A DNA stretch of 64,000 bases from Calidifontibacillus erzurumensis (GTDB lineage: Bacteria > Bacillota > Bacilli > Bacillales > Bacillaceae_J), in the NCBI RefSeq assembly GCF_013303125.1, contig NZ_JABTTE010000002.1:62001-126000 (forward strand). Reading direction: 5' to 3'. The notes beneath the pieces are model-generated. The model ran no database searches. It was not told the origin of the DNA and saw only the letters and a program-made list of their open reading frames with translations. This document shows positions 1-9,204 of this stretch, piece after piece. The position numbers and the translations under genes were made by a program. How positions within the stretch are numbered: the stretch's first letter is position 1; each line of letters starts with the position of its first letter.

Positions 1-90
1 TTTTGGAATATAAATTTTCTTTCTATTACAAATATTCCGAAAGACGATTTAACTAAAATAAATAATTTTCTATTATTTGGGGGGTAAATT

Positions 91-1299
91 ATGAAAAAAT
101 TGTTGAATGTAGGAATTATTTTCTTGCTGGTTAGCATGATTCTTACTGCCTGTGGCGGTGGCAACCAGCAATCAGGAAACAGTTCTGATAATGAAAGCAA
201 AGGGGAAGAAACGAAAGCGCCTGAAGTTTATAAAATTGGCGCCATTTATTCAAAAACAGGTCCTGCAAGTCCTCTAGGGGAGCCAGAATGGAATGCAACA
301 TTGCTGCTTGAAGAGCAAATTAATGCCAATGGTGGAATTAATGGTGTACCAGTAAAAGTGATTCTTGCTGATGATGAATCAAAGCAAGAAAAGGCGATTG
401 AAGAAATGAACCGATTAATTCATGACGAAAAAGTTAGTATTATTCTAGGTACTTCCACAACTGGTCCAAGCCTAGCAATGAAAGGTTTGGCAATGGAAAA
501 TCAAGTACCAATGATTTCAGCAGCTGCGGCAACATCGATTGTTGAGCCAGTAGAAGAATCAACATGGGTGTTTAAGACGCCGCACTCCGATCTCCATGCA
601 GTTACAAAGCTTTATGAACATTTTAAAGAAGTAGGAATTAAGAAAATTGCAACTTTAACAGACTCCAATGCTTATGGAGCTGCAGGATTAGAAGTTTTAA
701 AACAACATGCTGGTGAGTATGGAATTGAAATTGTAACTAGTGAGTCATACAATACGACTGACGCTGATATGAGTACACAATTAACAAAAATCAATAACTC
801 TGGTGCTGAAGCACTTGTAGTTTGGGGTACTAACCCAGGACCTGCTATTATAGCTAAAAATATGAAAGAATTAGGCATGAAGATGCCTCATTACAGCAGC
901 CATGGTGTTGCAAATAATACATTTATTGAACTTGCCGAAGGTGCTGCTGAAGGCGTTATCATTCCGACTGGAAAACTTTTATTCCCATCACAAATTGAAG
1001 AGAGCGATCCTCAATACGAAGTTATTAAAAACTTCTATGATGCCTACCAAGCAAAATTTGGTGGAGAGCCTACACAATTTGGTTCTTATGGATATGACAA
1101 TATGCTCTTAGCAGTGGAAGCGCTTAAAGCGGTTGGAGGAGACCGTGCTGCCATCAGAGATTATTTAGAGAACAACATTAAAAACTTTGTAGGTGCTACT
1201 GGTACATTTAACTTTAGCGATAAAGACCATAACGGCCTTCAAGCAGACAGCATGGTTTTAGCTGAAGTGAAAGATGGCAAATGGGTACTTAAAAAGTAA
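91..1299 (+). CDS. ABC transporter substrate-binding lipoprotein, LivJ/branched-chain amino acid type
   Basis: This is a 402-residue extracellular solute-binding protein of the Peripla_BP_6 (LivJ-like) family, which delivers branched-chain amino acids, amides or small aromatic acids to an ABC importer. The N-terminus is a lipoprotein signal peptide with lipobox L-T-A-C (Cys21), so the mature protein should be anchored to the outer face of the membrane. The body starts with the family-typical IGAIYSKTGPAS segment, followed by NANGGINGVPV and the DDESKQEKA stretch near residue 100. The ribosome binding site GGGGGG lies just before the ATG. No permease or ATPase gene follows; a terminator comes at once, so the partner genes are upstream of the window or elsewhere. 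The substrate cannot be read from sequence; the nearby aromatic catabolism genes make an aromatic acid possible. Confidence 0.9.
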   Translation: MKKLLNVGIIFLLVSMILTACGGGNQQSGNSSDNESKGEETKAPEVYKIGAIYSKTGPASPLGEPEWNATLLLEEQINANGGINGVPVKVILADDESKQEKAIEEMNRLIHDEKVSIILGTSTTGPSLAMKGLAMENQVPMISAAAATSIVEPVEESTWVFKTPHSDLHAVTKLYEHFKEVGIKKIATLTDSNAYGAAGLEVLKQHAGEYGIEIVTSESYNTTDADMSTQLTKINNSGAEALVVWGTNPGPAIIAKNMKELGMKMPHYSSHGVANNTFIELAEGAAEGVIIPTGKLLFPSQIEESDPQYEVIKNFYDAYQAKFGGEPTQFGSYGYDNMLLAVEALKAVGGDRAAIRDYLENNIKNFVGATGTFNFSDKDHNGLQADSMVLAEVKDGKWVLKK

Positions 1300-1303
1300 A
1301 AAA

Positions 1304-1330
1304 AAAGGGCTGTTTATGACAGCCCTTTCA
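1304..1330 (+). terminator. Rho-independent terminator after the solute-binding protein gene
   Basis: A GC-rich hairpin (AAAGGGCTGT, 5-base loop, ACAGCCCTTT) starts five bases after the stop codon. The T tract on the plus strand is short, but the A run on the 5' side completes the stem. Confidence 0.75.
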
Positions 1331-1363
1331 TATCTTATATAAATATTAACGTGAGGTGTGCAA

Positions 1364-1768
1364 ATGATCGATACAAAGATATTGGATCGAGTGACGAATG
1401 ATCCGTATGCAAAATTTTTAGGAATTAAAGTTGAAGAAGTGAAAGAAGGATATGCGAAAGCATCAATCGTTATAACAGAAGATTTGCTTAATATTCATCA
1501 AACCGTTAATGGTGGAGTCATCTTTTCATTAGCAGATGTTGTTTTTGCAATTGCAAGTAACACATATGATCAAACGGCTGTTGGAATTAATGTAAATATT
1601 AATTATATGTCAGCAGCATTCTTGAATGATAAATTAACAGCTGTTGCAAAAGAAGTCCATAAAAATCCAAGATTAGGATTTTACCATATGGAAGTAAAAA
1701 ATGAAAAAAATGAATTAATTGCAACAGCAGAAGGGATGGTTTATCGGAAAAAGAAAAACAGCCAGTAA
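1364..1768 (+). CDS. PaaI-type hotdog-fold acyl-CoA thioesterase
   Basis: A 134-residue hotdog-fold protein of the PaaI thioesterase family, which hydrolyses acyl-CoA or phenylacyl-CoA thioesters and often rescues CoA in aromatic catabolism. The family core NGGVIFSLADVVFA is clear around residues 49-62, with the later GMVYRKKK end typical of PaaI. The ATG at 1364 is preferred over an in-frame GTG at 1358 because the ribosome binding site GAGGTG (1353-1358) overlaps that GTG and sits 5 bases before the ATG. It stands alone between two terminators. Two further hotdog proteins lie at 31037 and 52431. The true substrate is unknown. Confidence 0.8.
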   Translation: MIDTKILDRVTNDPYAKFLGIKVEEVKEGYAKASIVITEDLLNIHQTVNGGVIFSLADVVFAIASNTYDQTAVGINVNINYMSAAFLNDKLTAVAKEVHKNPRLGFYHMEVKNEKNELIATAEGMVYRKKKNSQ

Positions 1769-1844
1769 TTAATGTCTTCCATTCTTCTTGATTTCTTGAA
1801 GTCTTCTTTTTGAGGAAACCAATGATAAATAAGATCTGAAAAAG

Positions 1845-1880
1845 AAAAAGGTCTTCATCTTTTTGATGAAGACCTTTTTG
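1845..1880. terminator. Bidirectional terminator between thioesterase and pycA
   Basis: A long perfect hairpin (AAAGGTCTTCATC, T loop, GATGAAGACCTTT) flanked by A and T runs on both sides lies between the convergent thioesterase and pycA genes and can stop transcription from both. Confidence 0.85.
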
Positions 1881-1916
1881 CCCATTTTGTACGATGCATT
1901 GCCTAAATCGCCAGCT

Positions 1917-4900
1917 TTATTCTAGCTCTAACAACAAATCATCGACTTGAACAGCTTCGCCGCTTTTTACATGAATTTCTTTCACAACACCATCAAACGG
2001 CGCTTGAACAGTTGTTTCCATTTTCATCGCTTCTGTAATCATCAAGTGATCGCCTTTTTTCACTTTTTCGCCTTTTTCTACTAGAACTTTAACAACCGTT
2101 CCTGGCATTGTTGCACCGATGTGATTTGGATTTTTCTTTTCAGCTTTCCGCTTCGCATGTGTTGCTGTCTTGACACTTTCATCCTTGACAACCACTTCGC
2201 GCGGCTGTCCGTTTAATTCGAAGTAAACGACTTTCGTTCCATCACTTTGAGTTTGGCCGATCGATACAAGTTTGACGATTAGCGTTTTACCTTGTTCGAT
2301 TTCAACTTCGATTTCTTCACCAAGGCGCATGCCATAGAAGAATGTAAGTGTATCTAGGACTGAGACGTCGCCATATTGGTTATAGAACTGTTGATATTCT
2401 TCAAATACTTTTGGATATAAAGCATAGCTAATGACATCTAAATCGGTAAATTCTTGTTCGAATGTTTCTTCTAGTTCTTTTTTCAAGGCTTCAAAATCAA
2501 CGTTTTCAAGCAGTTCCCCAGGTCTTACAGTAATTGGTTCGCGTCCTTTTAAAATAACTTTCTGAAGTTTCTCTGGGAAACCTTGATATGGCTGTCCTAA
2601 ATAGCCTTGGAAAAACTCAACGACTGAATCAGGAAAGTCGATCGTATCTCCGCGTTCATAAATATCTTCTTCTGTCAATTGGTTTTGAACCATAAATAAA
2701 GCCATGTCACCGACAACTTTTGATGAAGGTGTTACTTTAACAACATCACCAAACATATCATTGACTTTGCGATACATCTTTTTAACATCGTCCCATTGGC
2801 TTTCTAAACCAACAGCTTTTGCTTGCTGCTGCAAGTTGCTGTATTGTCCTCCAGGCATTTCGTGATTGTAAACTTCAGTGTGCGGTGCCATCATTCCAGA
2901 TTCAAAAGCTTTGTAGTAATGGCGGACATCTTCCCAGTAATGGGACAGTTTTTCTAGTGCTTCAATATCTACGTTAGGTTGACGGTCTTGATGTTCTAAT
3001 GCATAGTACAGCGTATTGGCGCTTGGCTGTGAAGTTAATCCAGCCATTGAGCTAATCGCAACATCAACGATATCAACACCAGCTTCAATCGCTTTTACAT
3101 ACGTATAAATGCCGTTGCCGCTCGTATCATGAGTATGGAGATGAATCGGCAAATCAACAGTTTCTTTCAGTGTTGAAATCAAGGCGTATGCGGCTTGAGG
3201 TTTTAACAATCCTGCCATATCTTTAATTCCTAAAATGTGGGCACCGGATTGTTCAAGTTCTTTTGCCAAAGCTTTGTAATAATTTAGATCGTATTTTTGA
3301 CGTGTTGGATCTAGAATATCGCCAGTATAACAAATAGCAGCTTCAGCAATTTTTCCAGCATCGCGTACCGCATCAATGGCCAATGTCATTCCTTTTACCC
3401 AGTTCAAGCTATCGAAAATCCTGAACACATCAATTCCGTTTTCAGCTGATTTTTGAACAAATTCTTTAATAACATTGTCTGGATAGTTTTTATACCCAAC
3501 CGCATTGGATGCACGAAGCAGCATTTGGAAGAGCAAGTTCGGCATTTTTTCACGTAATAATTGCAACCTTACCCATGGATCTTCTTTTAAGAAACGATAA
3601 GCGACATCAAATGTTGCTCCGCCCCACATTTCCACTGAGAATAAATTAGGCAATAGTTTTGCTGTTGGCTGTGCGATATGCAATAAGTCATTTGTTCGTA
3701 TACGAGTTGCTAACAAAGATTGATGAGCATCCCTGAAAGTTGTATCCGTTAATAAAACTTCTTTTTTGCTTCTAATCCAGTTGACAACGCCTTCCGGGCC
3801 TTCTTTATCAAGGATTTGTTTTGTTCCCTCAGGCATTTTTTCTGATAACTTAATTTGAGGGATTCTCGCACTTTTCAACAGCGGTTTCTTTTCTTTGCCA
3901 ATGCCCGGATATCCATTAACAACTGTATTCGCAATAAATGTTAACATCTTTGTACCGCGGTCTTTCGGCTTCGGAAACACAAATAACTCCGGTGTTTGAT
4001 CGATAAAATTCGTATTATATTGGCCAGTTAAAAATTTCTCATGTGTAATTACATTTTCTAAAAATGGAATATTTGTTTTGATGCCGCGAATTCTGAACTC
4101 TTTTAATGTTCGGAGCATTTTCGCTGCTGCTTGTTTAAATGTCAACGCATGTGTAGAAATCTTAACAAGCAAGCTATCATAATATGGAGTAATTACTGCC
4201 CCGGCAAAAGAGTTTCCTGCATCTAAACGAACGCCGAATCCGCCTCCGGAACGATAAGCTGTAATTTTACCAGTATCAGGCATGAAATTATTTTCAGGGT
4301 CTTCGGTTGTTACACGGCATTGGATCGCATAGCCGTGGGTTTTAATTTCTGATTGATTAGGAATTCCAATCTCTTTACTATGTAGGGAATGACCCTCGGC
4401 AATGAGAATTTGAGATTGAACGATATCAATACCTGTAACCATTTCAGTAATGGTATGTTCTACTTGTACCCTTGGGTTTACTTCTATAAAATAAAATTCA
4501 TTTTCTGTAACTAGAAATTCTACCGTTCCTGCGTTAATGTAATTGACATTTTCCATTAAGCGAACGGCTGCTTCACAAATCCGCTCTCTAAGCGAATTTG
4601 GTAATGAAATGCTTGGAGCTACTTCAACAACTTTTTGATGACGGCGTTGAACGGAACAATCCCGCTCATATAGGTGTACGATATTTCCAGAATTGTCGCC
4701 AAGAATTTGAACTTCAATATGTTTTGGATTTTCAATAAATTTTTCAACATAAACTTCATCATTACCAAATGAAGATTTCGCTTCTGATTTTGCACGTTCG
4801 TAATTTTCAACGAGTTCAGATTCATTACGTACAATCCGCATACCGCGGCCACCGCCGCCAAGAGCAGCTTTAATAATAAAAGGATACCCATATTGATTAG

Positions 4901-5357
4901 CAAAAGCTTTCACATCGTCAATGGAATGTACAGGACCATTAGAACCAGGAATGACAGGAATGTTTGCTAATTCAGCTTGCTGTCTTACTTTTACTTTGTC
5001 TCCGAACATATCTAAATGTTCTACTTTTGGTCCAATAAAGATAATTCCTTCTTCTTCACAACGTTTTGCAAATTGGACATTTTCTGACAAAAAACCATAT
5101 CCAGGGTGGATGGCATCCACTTCATTTGCTTTTGCGATTTCAATGATACCTTCTATATCTAAATAGGCATCGATCGGGCTTTTTCCTTCACCAACTAAAT
5201 AAGCTTCATCTGCTTTATAGCGGTGGTATGAACCAGTATCTTCTTTTGAATAGATTGCGACTGTGCGGATTCCTAGCTCTGTGCAGGCTCGAAATACTCG
5301 AATCGCAATTTCGCCCCTGTTTGCTACAAGTACTTTTCTAATTTTTTGTTGGCTCAT
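1917..5357 (-). CDS. pycA: Pyruvate carboxylase
   Basis: A biotin enzyme of 1146 residues, the usual length for pyruvate carboxylase, which makes oxaloacetate from pyruvate, bicarbonate and ATP to refill the TCA cycle. Domain order is complete: biotin carboxylase (about 5-450, with the ATP-grasp glycine loop at 167-172 and the EVNPRVQVEHT segment), carboxyltransferase (about 530-820, starting LLTDTTFRDAHQSL), the connecting pyruvate carboxylase tetramerisation region, and the biotinyl domain with EAMKMET, Lys1112 being the biotinylation site. The start is supported by an AGGAGGAGAA-type ribosome binding site just upstream. It is transcribed alone toward the terminator at 1845. In this setting it would use pyruvate released by lactate oxidation and by both meta-cleavage aldolases, but that link is inference; the gene is a general housekeeping one. 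Confidence 0.97.
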   Translation of the reverse strand: MSQQKIRKVLVANRGEIAIRVFRACTELGIRTVAIYSKEDTGSYHRYKADEAYLVGEGKSPIDAYLDIEGIIEIAKANEVDAIHPGYGFLSENVQFAKRCEEEGIIFIGPKVEHLDMFGDKVKVRQQAELANIPVIPGSNGPVHSIDDVKAFANQYGYPFIIKAALGGGGRGMRIVRNESELVENYERAKSEAKSSFGNDEVYVEKFIENPKHIEVQILGDNSGNIVHLYERDCSVQRRHQKVVEVAPSISLPNSLRERICEAAVRLMENVNYINAGTVEFLVTENEFYFIEVNPRVQVEHTITEMVTGIDIVQSQILIAEGHSLHSKEIGIPNQSEIKTHGYAIQCRVTTEDPENNFMPDTGKITAYRSGGGFGVRLDAGNSFAGAVITPYYDSLLVKISTHALTFKQAAAKMLRTLKEFRIRGIKTNIPFLENVITHEKFLTGQYNTNFIDQTPELFVFPKPKDRGTKMLTFIANTVVNGYPGIGKEKKPLLKSARIPQIKLSEKMPEGTKQILDKEGPEGVVNWIRSKKEVLLTDTTFRDAHQSLLATRIRTNDLLHIAQPTAKLLPNLFSVEMWGGATFDVAYRFLKEDPWVRLQLLREKMPNLLFQMLLRASNAVGYKNYPDNVIKEFVQKSAENGIDVFRIFDSLNWVKGMTLAIDAVRDAGKIAEAAICYTGDILDPTRQKYDLNYYKALAKELEQSGAHILGIKDMAGLLKPQAAYALISTLKETVDLPIHLHTHDTSGNGIYTYVKAIEAGVDIVDVAISSMAGLTSQPSANTLYYALEHQDRQPNVDIEALEKLSHYWEDVRHYYKAFESGMMAPHTEVYNHEMPGGQYSNLQQQAKAVGLESQWDDVKKMYRKVNDMFGDVVKVTPSSKVVGDMALFMVQNQLTEEDIYERGDTIDFPDSVVEFFQGYLGQPYQGFPEKLQKVILKGREPITVRPGELLENVDFEALKKELEETFEQEFTDLDVISYALYPKVFEEYQQFYNQYGDVSVLDTLTFFYGMRLGEEIEVEIEQGKTLIVKLVSIGQTQSDGTKVVYFELNGQPREVVVKDESVKTATHAKRKAEKKNPNHIGATMPGTVVKVLVEKGEKVKKGDHLMITEAMKMETTVQAPFDGVVKEIHVKSGEAVQVDDLLLELE

Positions 5358-5554
5358 GAATTAATTCTCCTCCTAAACATATACCTACTAGCACTGTAAA
5401 TGATAGAAATCATTTTAGCAAAAATTCGAAAAAATAAAAATGAAAAAGTACTTTTTTTACGATAATAAAAGTTTTTAAAATTGTCTATTGTTGAAATGTA
5501 CAATAATGGATTTCGTTAAAATGTAAATTTTTGTGATTGAATTCATTTTTAAAT

Positions 5555-5603
5555 AAAAAAAGAAGAGGTTGATTTTTATAATAAAAGTCAACCTCTTTAT
5601 AAA
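5555..5603 (-). terminator. Terminator of the lactate permease gene
   Basis: A hairpin with stems AAAGAGGTTGACTTTTA and TAAAAATCAACCTCTT on the minus strand, followed by a T run, lies about 30 bases past the stop codon of the minus-strand permease gene. Confidence 0.8.
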
Positions 5604-5631
5604 ATTTTTCTATATTAATAATAGGGGCTTT

Positions 5632-7305
5632 TTATGGAATCATCCATGAGAATACCGTATGTTGTAAATAAGTAATAATCGCAATTAGTAACAGCAAGAA
5701 AATACTATGCTTTACAGTAAATCGGAACAAATCACTTTCTTTACCCGCTAAACCAACGGCCGCACAAGCAACTGCAATCGATTGAGGTGAAATCATTTTA
5801 CCTGTAACCCCACCGGAAGAGTTTGCGGCAATTGCAAGAACTGGATCCATTCCAACTGAAGTAGCTGTAATTTTTTGTAAGTTTCCGAATAGTAAGTTTG
5901 CGGACGTATCTGAACCAGTAATAAATACGCCAAGCCACCCTAAGAATGGCGAGAAGAATGGGAATAATGCTCCAGTTAGAGCTAGTGTCATACCTAAAGA
6001 TGTACTCATACCTGATGCATTCGTTACATAAGCAAAGGCAACAACTGACGCAATTGTAATGATTGGATTTTTTAATTCTACTAACGTTTCGCCAAATGTT
6101 TTTACCCAATCGCTCCAAGAAATTTTAACAATGAATTTCGTTACTACCGCTGAAAGCAAAATCGCTGTTCCAGCTGCAGCAAGGATTTCTAATTTGTAAA
6201 CTGCTGCAATTGGTTGACCATCTGGATTTAATACTAAATTGTGTAAACCAGGAACTTCAGGTTTGAAAGTTAAAGCATGTCCAAGGGCACTAAGAGCTTT
6301 TAAAATCGGATTTGTTCCTTCGTATGCACCAACTAAAGCAGTTTTAATGGAAGGTATACCCCAAATTGAAATGAAAGCTGTCAAAATTAAGAAAGGTGAC
6401 CATGCTTTGAAAACTTGTCCAGCTGTATATTGTGTATGGTTCGAATTTAATGTAGTATCTAAATTTTCAGTTGAAAAGCGGAAAACTGAAGCAGGTTTCC
6501 AAAACTTCAAGAAAATAGCTAATGCAAATAAAGAAACTAAAGCTGATAAAATATCTGGCAATTCAGGACCTAGGAAATTCGAAGTTAAGTATTGAGTGAC
6601 TGCAAATGAAATTCCGGAAATTAGAATTGCTGGCATAACTTCTACTGTTTTCTTCCAACCAGCCATAATCATTACTAAATAGAAAGGAATAAATACAGAT
6701 AAGAATGGCAATTGGCGACCAACCATTTTTGAAATTTCTGTAGCAGGAATTCCTGTAGGACCTTCAACGGCAATAATCGGAATACCAATTGCTCCGAAAG
6801 CAACAGGTGCTGTATTTGCAAGCAAACATAAACCTGCTGCATAAAGTGGGTTAAAACCAAGACCAACGAGGAGGGCTGCTGAAATTGCAACCGGTGCACC
6901 GAATCCAGCGGCTCCTTCTAGAAACGCACCAAAAGAAAATGCTACGAGCAAAGCCTGAAGTCGGCGGTCTTCTGTAATTGATAATACCGAATTACGAATG
7001 ATATCAAATTGACCTGTTTTAACAGTAAGTTTATATAGGAATACAGATGTGATAATGATCCATCCAATTGGCAAGATACCATAAACAGCACCTTGCGTAG
7101 CAGACATAATAGCCATCGTTGCAGGCATTTTATATGCAACAATTGCAACAACAAGAGCTACAAGCAATGTAGTTAAACCTGCGATATGGCCTTTCATTCT
7201 TTTTATTGCAAGAGCCCAGAAGAAATAGAGAATCGGAATAAGGGCTACTAATGCAGATAAAACAACGCTATCTCCTACAGGAGAAAAATTTTGTGTCCAT
7301 TGCAT
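5632..7305 (-). CDS. lutP: L-lactate permease (LctP/LutP family)
   Basis: A polytopic membrane protein of 557 residues of the lactate permease family (Lactate_perm), which brings L-lactate or glycolate in with protons. Many hydrophobic segments span the whole length, and the family segments SFGAFLEGAAGFGAPVAI and SSGGVTGKMISPQSIAVA are present. The start chosen is the second ATG (protein begins MQWTQNFSP), three codons inside the longest frame: this matches the start of the Bacillus LutP proteins and lies 10 bases after the GAGGTG ribosome binding site, which is too close to the first ATG. It is divergent from the GntR regulator at 7598 and shares its control region, where a perfect 13-base palindrome and a cre-like site lie. 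The neighbouring lutABC genes oxidise the imported lactate. Confidence 0.95.
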   Translation of the reverse strand: MQWTQNFSPVGDSVVLSALVALIPILYFFWALAIKRMKGHIAGLTTLLVALVVAIVAYKMPATMAIMSATQGAVYGILPIGWIIITSVFLYKLTVKTGQFDIIRNSVLSITEDRRLQALLVAFSFGAFLEGAAGFGAPVAISAALLVGLGFNPLYAAGLCLLANTAPVAFGAIGIPIIAVEGPTGIPATEISKMVGRQLPFLSVFIPFYLVMIMAGWKKTVEVMPAILISGISFAVTQYLTSNFLGPELPDILSALVSLFALAIFLKFWKPASVFRFSTENLDTTLNSNHTQYTAGQVFKAWSPFLILTAFISIWGIPSIKTALVGAYEGTNPILKALSALGHALTFKPEVPGLHNLVLNPDGQPIAAVYKLEILAAAGTAILLSAVVTKFIVKISWSDWVKTFGETLVELKNPIITIASVVAFAYVTNASGMSTSLGMTLALTGALFPFFSPFLGWLGVFITGSDTSANLLFGNLQKITATSVGMDPVLAIAANSSGGVTGKMISPQSIAVACAAVGLAGKESDLFRFTVKHSIFLLLLIAIITYLQHTVFSWMIP

Positions 7306-7426
7306 ATCGTTCATTCACCTCTTCAAGTAAGATTTATTAAGCATAGTCTTTTTAAATATGAATGATTTATGCGTTTTTTCGTTCATTCCCCCTTCTGTTG
7401 ATTAGAATCAAACATCTAATCATCTA

Positions 7427-7439
7427 GTCATCAGATGAC
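7427..7439. promoter_or_regulatory. Palindromic operator, probably for the LutR-type regulator
   Basis: GTCATCAGATGAC is a perfect 6-1-6 palindrome in the control region between lutP and the regulator gene. A nearly identical copy with one mismatch sits before lutABC (8350). The known LutR operators in Bacillus subtilis are TCATCTGATGA-like, so binding by the regulator encoded at 7598 is a reasonable inference. Confidence 0.75.
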
Positions 7440-7449
7440 CTCATGATAA

Positions 7450-7463
7450 TGTAAGCGTAAACA
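7450..7463. promoter_or_regulatory. cre-like catabolite control site
   Basis: TGTAAGCGTAAACA matches the CcpA site consensus TGWAANCGNTNWCA except at one position. It lies 11 bases from the palindromic operator in the lutP-lutR control region, suggesting that glucose represses lactate uptake. CcpA itself is not in the window. Confidence 0.5.
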
Positions 7464-7597
7464 ATTTGCAATACATTTTTTTAAAAATTGTCCAAAAATT
7501 TTTATTGACAGAACAAAAATTCGGAAAAAATCAATATATTGTATATAGCGTCCAAGTAGTATACAATAATCTATGAATTTGGATAGAGGTGTAACAA

Positions 7598-8305
7598 ATG
7601 AATTACAAGACGATTCAAAAAAAAAAAATTTATGAAGAAGTTGCAGATGCAATTATCGAATTAATTAAATCAGGTCAATTAAAACCTGGAGATAAACTAG
7701 ATTCCGTTCAACAATTGGCTGAAAACTTCCAAGTAGGAAGATCTGCTATTCGTGAAGCGTTAAGTGCACTAAGAGCGATGGGACTAGTAGAAATGCGCCA
7801 AGGAGAAGGCACATTTATAAAAGAGTTTGATTCATCGTTGTTAAATCTCCCATTACAGTCTTCCATTTTGATGAGAAAACAAGATTTAAAGAACTTGCTG
7901 GAAGTAAGGAAAATTTTAGAGGTTGGAACGGTTGAGCTTTCTGCGGAACGAAGAACGGAAGAAAATTTGATGGAAATAAAAGAAGCTCTAAACCAAATGA
8001 TGTATGCAAATGGGGATAAAGAATTAGGAAACCAAGCTGATTTAAAATTCCATTTTGCTATTGCAAAAGCTGCTAATAATGAATTGTTATTAAATTTGAT
8101 GAACCAAATTTCCGAAATCATGAATGCAACAATGGCTGATACAAGGAAATTATGGTTATATTCAACAAAATCTTCTTGGGACAAGCTCAATGAAGACCAT
8201 ATTAATATTTATAAAGCGATTGAAGGGAAAAATAAGGAAGAAGCAAAAAGATTAATGTACAATCATTTAAAAAATGTCGAAAAAGTACTAGAGGATTACC
8301 TGTAA
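7598..8305 (+). CDS. lutR: GntR/FadR-family transcriptional regulator of lactate use (LutR-like)
   Basis: A 235-residue FadR-subfamily GntR protein: winged helix-turn-helix at about residues 10-75 (LAENFQVGRSAIREALSALR is the recognition part), then an all-helical FCD ligand domain at about 90-225 in which His/Asp/Asn residues usually bind a metal and an organic acid. In Bacillus, LutR represses lutABC and lutP until L-lactate is present. Here the gene sits exactly between lutP (divergent) and lutABC (downstream), and matching palindromes are found before both, which supports the same role. The ribosome binding site is GAGGTG with the ATG 7 bases later. Confidence 0.88.
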   Translation: MNYKTIQKKKIYEEVADAIIELIKSGQLKPGDKLDSVQQLAENFQVGRSAIREALSALRAMGLVEMRQGEGTFIKEFDSSLLNLPLQSSILMRKQDLKNLLEVRKILEVGTVELSAERRTEENLMEIKEALNQMMYANGDKELGNQADLKFHFAIAKAANNELLLNLMNQISEIMNATMADTRKLWLYSTKSSWDKLNEDHINIYKAIEGKNKEEAKRLMYNHLKNVEKVLEDYL

Positions 8306-8333
8306 ACATGCAGGTAGTCTTTTTTTATTTTTT
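8293..8333 (+). terminator. Terminator after lutR
   Basis: A short stem (ATTACCTG with CAGGTAGT, closed by G-U pairs) overlaps the stop codon of lutR and is followed by a run of seven T. It separates lutR from lutABC, which has its own operator. Confidence 0.7.
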
Positions 8334-8349
8334 CAAAAGATATCATCAA

Positions 8350-8362
8350 GTCATCAGATAAC
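8350..8362. promoter_or_regulatory. Palindromic operator before lutABC
   Basis: GTCATCAGATAAC differs at one base from the perfect palindrome before lutP (7427). It lies a few bases before a TTGACT -35-like box at 8366, about 105 bases upstream of lutA. Confidence 0.72.
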
Positions 8363-8466
8363 CTGTTGACTATTTTCTTATATACAATTAAATTAATGGA
8401 TAAAGGTTATAAATTTTTTGAAATACTAAAAGTAATGATCAATTTTGAAAGGGGCATGAGCTAAGC

Positions 8467-9186
8467 GTGAGAGTATCTCTATTTGCTACTTGTTTAGTTG
8501 ATCTATTTCATGGTGATATCGGTAAAGATACTGTCGAGCTTCTTGAGAGACTCGGATGCGAAATAGATTTTCCTGAAAGTCAAACGTGTTGTGGTCAGCC
8601 GGCATACAATAGCGGCTATGTGAAAGATGCGAAGGAAGCAATGAAAAATATCATTAAAGCTTTTGAACATTCAGAGTATGTTGTTGCTCCGTCAGGCTCT
8701 TGTGCAGGGATGATTAAAGAATATCCAAAAGTATTTAAAGGGGATCCCGATTGGGAAGAACGTGCTCAAAAACTTGCAGATAAAACATATGAATTAACTC
8801 AATTTATCGTTGATGTTCTTAAAATTGAAAATGTTGGTGCAAAGCTAAAAGGAAAAGCTACATACCATACATCCTGTCATATGACCCGTATACTTGGAGT
8901 AAAAGACGCACCTATTACTTTGTTAAAAAATGTTGAAGGCCTCGAATTTGTACCACTACCAAATAAAGAAGATTGTTGTGGATTTGGTGGAACTTTTTCA
9001 GTGAAAATGGCTGAAATATCCGAACAAATGGTTGATGAAAAAATCAGACATATTGAAGAAACCGGTGCTGATTATTTAATAGGAGCTGACGCAGGCTGCT
9101 TAATGAATATTGGAGGTCGAGCTTTGAGAAAAGAAAGGCCATTTAAAGTAATGCATATTGCAAGCGTTTTAAATAACCGATCATAA
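8467..9186 (+). CDS. lutA: L-lactate utilisation protein LutA (CCG-domain iron-sulfur subunit)
   Basis: A 239-residue protein with two cysteine-rich CCG domains ([11 protein letters not shown] near residue 40 and CCGFGG near 173), as in LutA/YkgE, one of three cytoplasmic subunits that oxidise L-lactate to pyruvate. Length and N-terminus ([14 protein letters not shown]) match Bacillus LutA. The GTG start at 8467 lies 12 bases after an AAAGGGG ribosome binding site; an ATG only one base after that site would give just Met-Ser-stop (8456-8464), so GTG is used. It is first in the lutABC operon, with 18 bases to lutB. Confidence 0.95.
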   Translation: MRVSLFATCLVDLFHGDIGKDTVELLERLGCEIDFPESQTCCGQPAYNSGYVKDAKEAMKNIIKAFEHSEYVVAPSGSCAGMIKEYPKVFKGDPDWEERAQKLADKTYELTQFIVDVLKIENVGAKLKGKATYHTSCHMTRILGVKDAPITLLKNVEGLEFVPLPNKEDCCGFGGTFSVKMAEISEQMVDEKIRHIEETGADYLIGADAGCLMNIGGRALRKERPFKVMHIASVLNNRS

Positions 9187-9204
9187 AAGAAAGGGGAAAG
9201 ATGA

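Noticed and set aside
7708-8190. A 160-codon frame on the minus strand across lutR
   Set aside because: It is the antisense of a clear GntR-family gene and has no ribosome binding site or family similarity.
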